Positions 63,468 to 64,000 of a stretch of 64,000 nt of DNA are shown here, one piece after another. Under the pieces are notes generated by a model. It did no database searches. It was not told the DNA's origin and was given only the letters and a program-made list of their open reading frames with translations. The translations under genes were made by a program, and so were the position numbers. Position 1 is the stretch's first letter; each line of letters begins with the position of its first letter. Origin of the DNA: an uncultured Ruminococcus sp. (GTDB taxonomy: Bacteria; Bacillota; Clostridia; Lachnospirales; Lachnospiraceae); NCBI GenBank assembly GCA_904418845.1, contig CAJFQC010000011.1, positions 1-64,000 of the forward strand, written 5' to 3'.

Positions 63468-64000
63468 TTATTCGTCTGCCAGCGCCGCTTTTATCATGAT
63501 CGCGCATTCCACGCGCTTTCTCTCCATCTCACAGCTGACCTCATAAGTGTCGTTGATCGTGTGATGGAATTTATACGAGTTTGCCATACAGCCTCCGCTG
63601 CAGTAAAATCTGGCAAAACATTTCTTACAGTTTTCCTTGGAATATACGCTGCACCCGCGGAACTCGTCGGCAATTCCGGGCCTTGTGATCCCTTCGTCCA
63701 CATTTCCCATAAGGAATTCTTCCTGCCCCACGAACTGATGACACGGATATAAGTCACCCCACGGGGTCACGGCAAGATACTCGGTTCCCGAACCACAGCC
63801 GGAGAGACGCTTGGACACACACGGACCGCCCTCAAGATCAATCATAAAGTGAAAGAAATTAAATCCTTTTCCATTCTTCTCCCGATCCACCATGATCTTC
63901 GCCAGTCTGTCATATTCCTCAAATATCTGCGGCAGATCTTCCCTGCGGATCGCGTAAGTATCTGTATCCTCCCCTACAACAGGCTCTATGGATATCTGCC
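63468..64000 (-). CDS. scfB: SCIFF peptide maturase (radical SAM/SPASM), C-terminal part
   Basis: The open frame continues to the window edge, so the 5' end with the radical SAM CX3CX2C motif lies outside. The visible 177 residues include QISIEPVVG at the edge, then GCGSGTEYLAVTPWGDLYPCHQFVGQ and CSVYSKENCKKCFARFYCSGGC, the Cys-rich SPASM domain that binds auxiliary Fe-S clusters. In this family the enzyme makes thioether bonds in the small Cys-rich SCIFF peptide, encoded just upstream (beyond the window). The gene neighbourhood with secDF supports the call. Confidence 0.88.
   Translation of the reverse strand, partial: QISIEPVVGEDTDTYAIRREDLPQIFEEYDRLAKIMVDREKNGKGFNFFHFMIDLEGGPCVSKRLSGCGSGTEYLAVTPWGDLYPCHQFVGQEEFLMGNVDEGITRPGIADEFRGCSVYSKENCKKCFARFYCSGGCMANSYKFHHTINDTYEVSCEMERKRVECAIMIKAALADE

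Noticed and set aside
1-64000. CRISPR array, prophage, insertion sequence or defence island
   Set aside because: No regularly spaced repeats, transposase or integrase motifs, phage structural genes or known defence proteins were seen on either strand.

Overview
The window looks like a chromosomal stretch from a spore-forming gut Firmicute of the class Clostridia, most likely family Lachnospiraceae. Reasons: the gene order scfB (SCIFF maturase) - secDF - recJ - relA - MBL hydrolase - hemZ - hisS - aspS; fused SecDF; spore genes spoVAC/AD/AEB; YesM/YesN-type sensor pairs next to sugar ABC transporters; moderate G+C; and strong Gram-positive ribosome binding sites (AGGAGG type). Nearly all genes are on the minus strand; plus-strand genes are spoVAC, an AraC regulator, a broken MFS gene and an orphan HicB.

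Layout, left to right. 1-560: three tandem sigma-A promoters firing leftwards out of the window, two of them in a repeat with a 90-bp offset, probably serving an rRNA operon. 560-9151: a sugar-utilisation locus (GH31 glycosidase, two ABC permeases, binding protein, YesN-like regulator, YesM-like kinase) in which three of six genes carry three different inactivating lesions (5-bp duplication, amber codon, 1-nt insertion). 9372-11300: AT-rich GntR/ABC exporter operon with a visible operator over its promoter, followed by a plus-strand XRE-regulator relic. 11493-16988: thioesterase, radA, a small conserved protein, clpC and a GntR regulator. 17268-24190: flavodoxin plus the complete phosphate regulon pstS-C-A-B-phoU-phoP-phoR with a Pho-box-like repeat; the PstS protein appears circularly permuted. 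24254-28466: glmS with an attenuator-like leader, then spoVAEB-spoVAD facing away from spoVAC, with two back-to-back forespore-type promoters between them. 28484-35411: GH2 glycosidase, malQ, glycogen phosphorylase and a divergent AraC regulator. 35443-40214: molybdopterin-binding protein, nadE, hsp33, methyltransferase. 40317-42830: ilvB-ilvN under a T-box leader. 42889-49472: YhhN-like membrane protein, zinc-type ABC transporter, folA, thyA, a MarR regulator and homoserine dehydrogenase. 49575-49647: tRNA-Gly(GCC). 49799-51272: MFS pseudogene and orphan HicB. 51371-64000: the aspS-hisS-hemZ-MBL-relA-recJ-secDF-scfB block; scfB runs off the right edge.

Most of the window is housekeeping. The points that most deserve a second look are the permuted PstS, the clustered lesions in the left sugar locus with a 23-bp element shared by two of its upstream regions, the divergent spoVAC/spoVAD promoters, the glmS leader, and the XRE relic that now contains a perfect 19-bp palindrome. 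I found no CRISPR array, phage, insertion sequence or recognisable defence system. All assignments rest on reading the sequence; no database search was run.
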